64,000 bases of DNA from assembly GCA_045567335.1 (NCBI GenBank), contig JBJLCZ010000011.1:1-64000 (forward strand). Reading direction: 5' to 3'. Each line of letters opens with the position of its first letter. Position 1 is the stretch's first letter. A model generated the notes under the pieces. It did no database searches. It worked only from the letters and a program-made list of their open reading frames with translations, and was not told where the DNA came from. The translations under genes were made by a program, and so were the position numbers. Below are positions 63,345-64,000 of this stretch, piece after piece. The DNA is from Pelagilacustribacter sp045567335. Lineage in GTDB: Bacteria; Pseudomonadota; Alphaproteobacteria; Pelagibacterales; Pelagibacteraceae.

Positions 63345-64000
63345 TGTTTAAAATTCACAAAGAAGAAATAGAAATTAATGGAAAAAAAATAACACTAGAA
63401 ACTGGGAAAATAGCAAGGCAAGCAGATGGTGCAATAATAGCTACATGTGGAGAAACAGTTGTTATAGCAACAGTTGTTGGTGCAAAAAAACTTAAGGATG
63501 GACAAGATTTTTTTCCGCTTTCAGTTAATTATCAAGAAAAATATTATGCAGCAGGTAAGATTCCAGGTGGATATTTTAAAAGAGAAGCAAGGCCAACAGA
63601 GTCAGAACAATTAATTTCAAGATTAATAGATAGGCCAATACGCCCTTTATTTCCATCAAATTTCTTAAATGAAGTTCAACTACTTCCCACAGTTTTATCT
63701 TACGATGGAGAAAACGAAGCAGACGTACTTTCAATTATAGCTTGCTCTGCCTCACTTGCAATTTCAGGCTTACCTTTTGGAGGACCAATTGCTGCAAGTA
63801 GGGTTGGTTACAAAGATGGTAAATATTTATTGAATCCATCACAAAAGGAATTAGAGGACTCAGAATTAGATTTAGTTGTTGCAGGTACAAAAGATGCAGT
63901 TTTAATGGTGGAGTCAGAGACTTCAGGATTAACTGAAAAAGTGATGTTAGATGCAGTTAAATTTGGTCATGAAAATTTTATCCCAATTATTAAATCAATA
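63344..64000 (+). CDS. pnp: Polyribonucleotide nucleotidyltransferase (PNPase), 5' part
   Basis: A phosphorolytic 3'-5' RNA exonuclease. The 219 codons present cover most of the first RNase PH domain: IARQADGAIIATCGETVVIATVV, FFPLSVNYQEKYYAAGKIPGGYFKREARP and RLIDRPIRPLFP. The gene runs beyond the window edge, so the KH and S1 domains are not visible. The start overlaps the rpsO stop, the classical rpsO-pnp pair. Confidence 0.97.
   Translation, partial: MFKIHKEEIEINGKKITLETGKIARQADGAIIATCGETVVIATVVGAKKLKDGQDFFPLSVNYQEKYYAAGKIPGGYFKREARPTESEQLISRLIDRPIRPLFPSNFLNEVQLLPTVLSYDGENEADVLSIIACSASLAISGLPFGGPIAASRVGYKDGKYLLNPSQKELEDSELDLVVAGTKDAVLMVESETSGLTEKVMLDAVKFGHENFIPIIKSI

Overview
The window is a very AT-rich, tightly packed stretch of bacterial chromosome. 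Gene content, gene order and extreme compaction point to the SAR11 clade (Pelagibacterales, Alphaproteobacteria). Spacers are mostly under 60 bp, stop/start overlaps are common, and convergent genes often overlap. I see no insertion sequence, prophage, CRISPR array or rRNA. The supported content is one tRNA gene, about 70 protein genes, a probable replication origin with its partition locus, and a few regulatory sites. One 35-codon gene resembling the ribosome-rescue factor ArfA sits between larger genes.

Layout. 1-8553: tRNA-Gly(GCC), a Lon-substrate-domain protein, a UbiH-type hydroxylase, ftsK, lolA, then a leftward histidine block (hisB-H-A-F-E) continuing into HIT and GNAT genes. 8654-15921: hslVU, then smr, a Tim44-like gene, fxsA, secB, and the leftward run dnaQ-coaE-aroE-maf-ppsR. 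15922-16202: a gene-free, very AT-rich spacer between ppsR (DUF299) and hemE, the position of the Caulobacter origin. Genes diverge from it and it holds four copies of a 7-mer in alternating orientation, so I call it a predicted oriC. 16203-27869: hemE-hemH-hemJ-rho, a leftward membrane protein, mnmE-mnmG-rsmG-parA-parB and holA. Two parS-like palindromes lie inside rsmG. 27869-35147: lptE, leuS, a DUF3576 lipoprotein, a major porin, a ThiE/TenI-like gene, YggS, an L,D-transpeptidase, an atypical response regulator and arfA. 35213-41300: adenosine kinase, nth, dapB and dnaJ-dnaK-grpE. 41341-57700: rdgB, an LpoA-like protein, rsmI, a BON lipoprotein, malic enzyme, murJ, trpS, nfu, a glucosaminidase, a polysaccharide deacetylase, tsaB, fur, miaB, phoH, ybeY and lnt. 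57700-64000: metK, then nusA-infB-rbfA-rpsO-pnp, with pnp cut by the window edge.

How it fits together. Most genes are housekeeping: origin and partition (oriC, parABS, rsmG, mnmG), translation and tRNA modification, protein quality control (HslVU, DnaKJ-GrpE, SecB), haem synthesis, and envelope assembly (LolA, LptE, Lnt, MurJ, porin, peptidoglycan enzymes). The points most worth a second look are: a 13-A tract that puts the conserved start of leuS out of frame; the repeat arrangement in the origin spacer; parS sites kept in two different reading frames of rsmG; a 48% GC hairpin island between mnmE and mnmG; a palindrome plus phased repeats before the porin; divergent gene pairs whose start codons abut or overlap; an internally shortened TsaB; and a response regulator without its phosphoacceptor aspartate.
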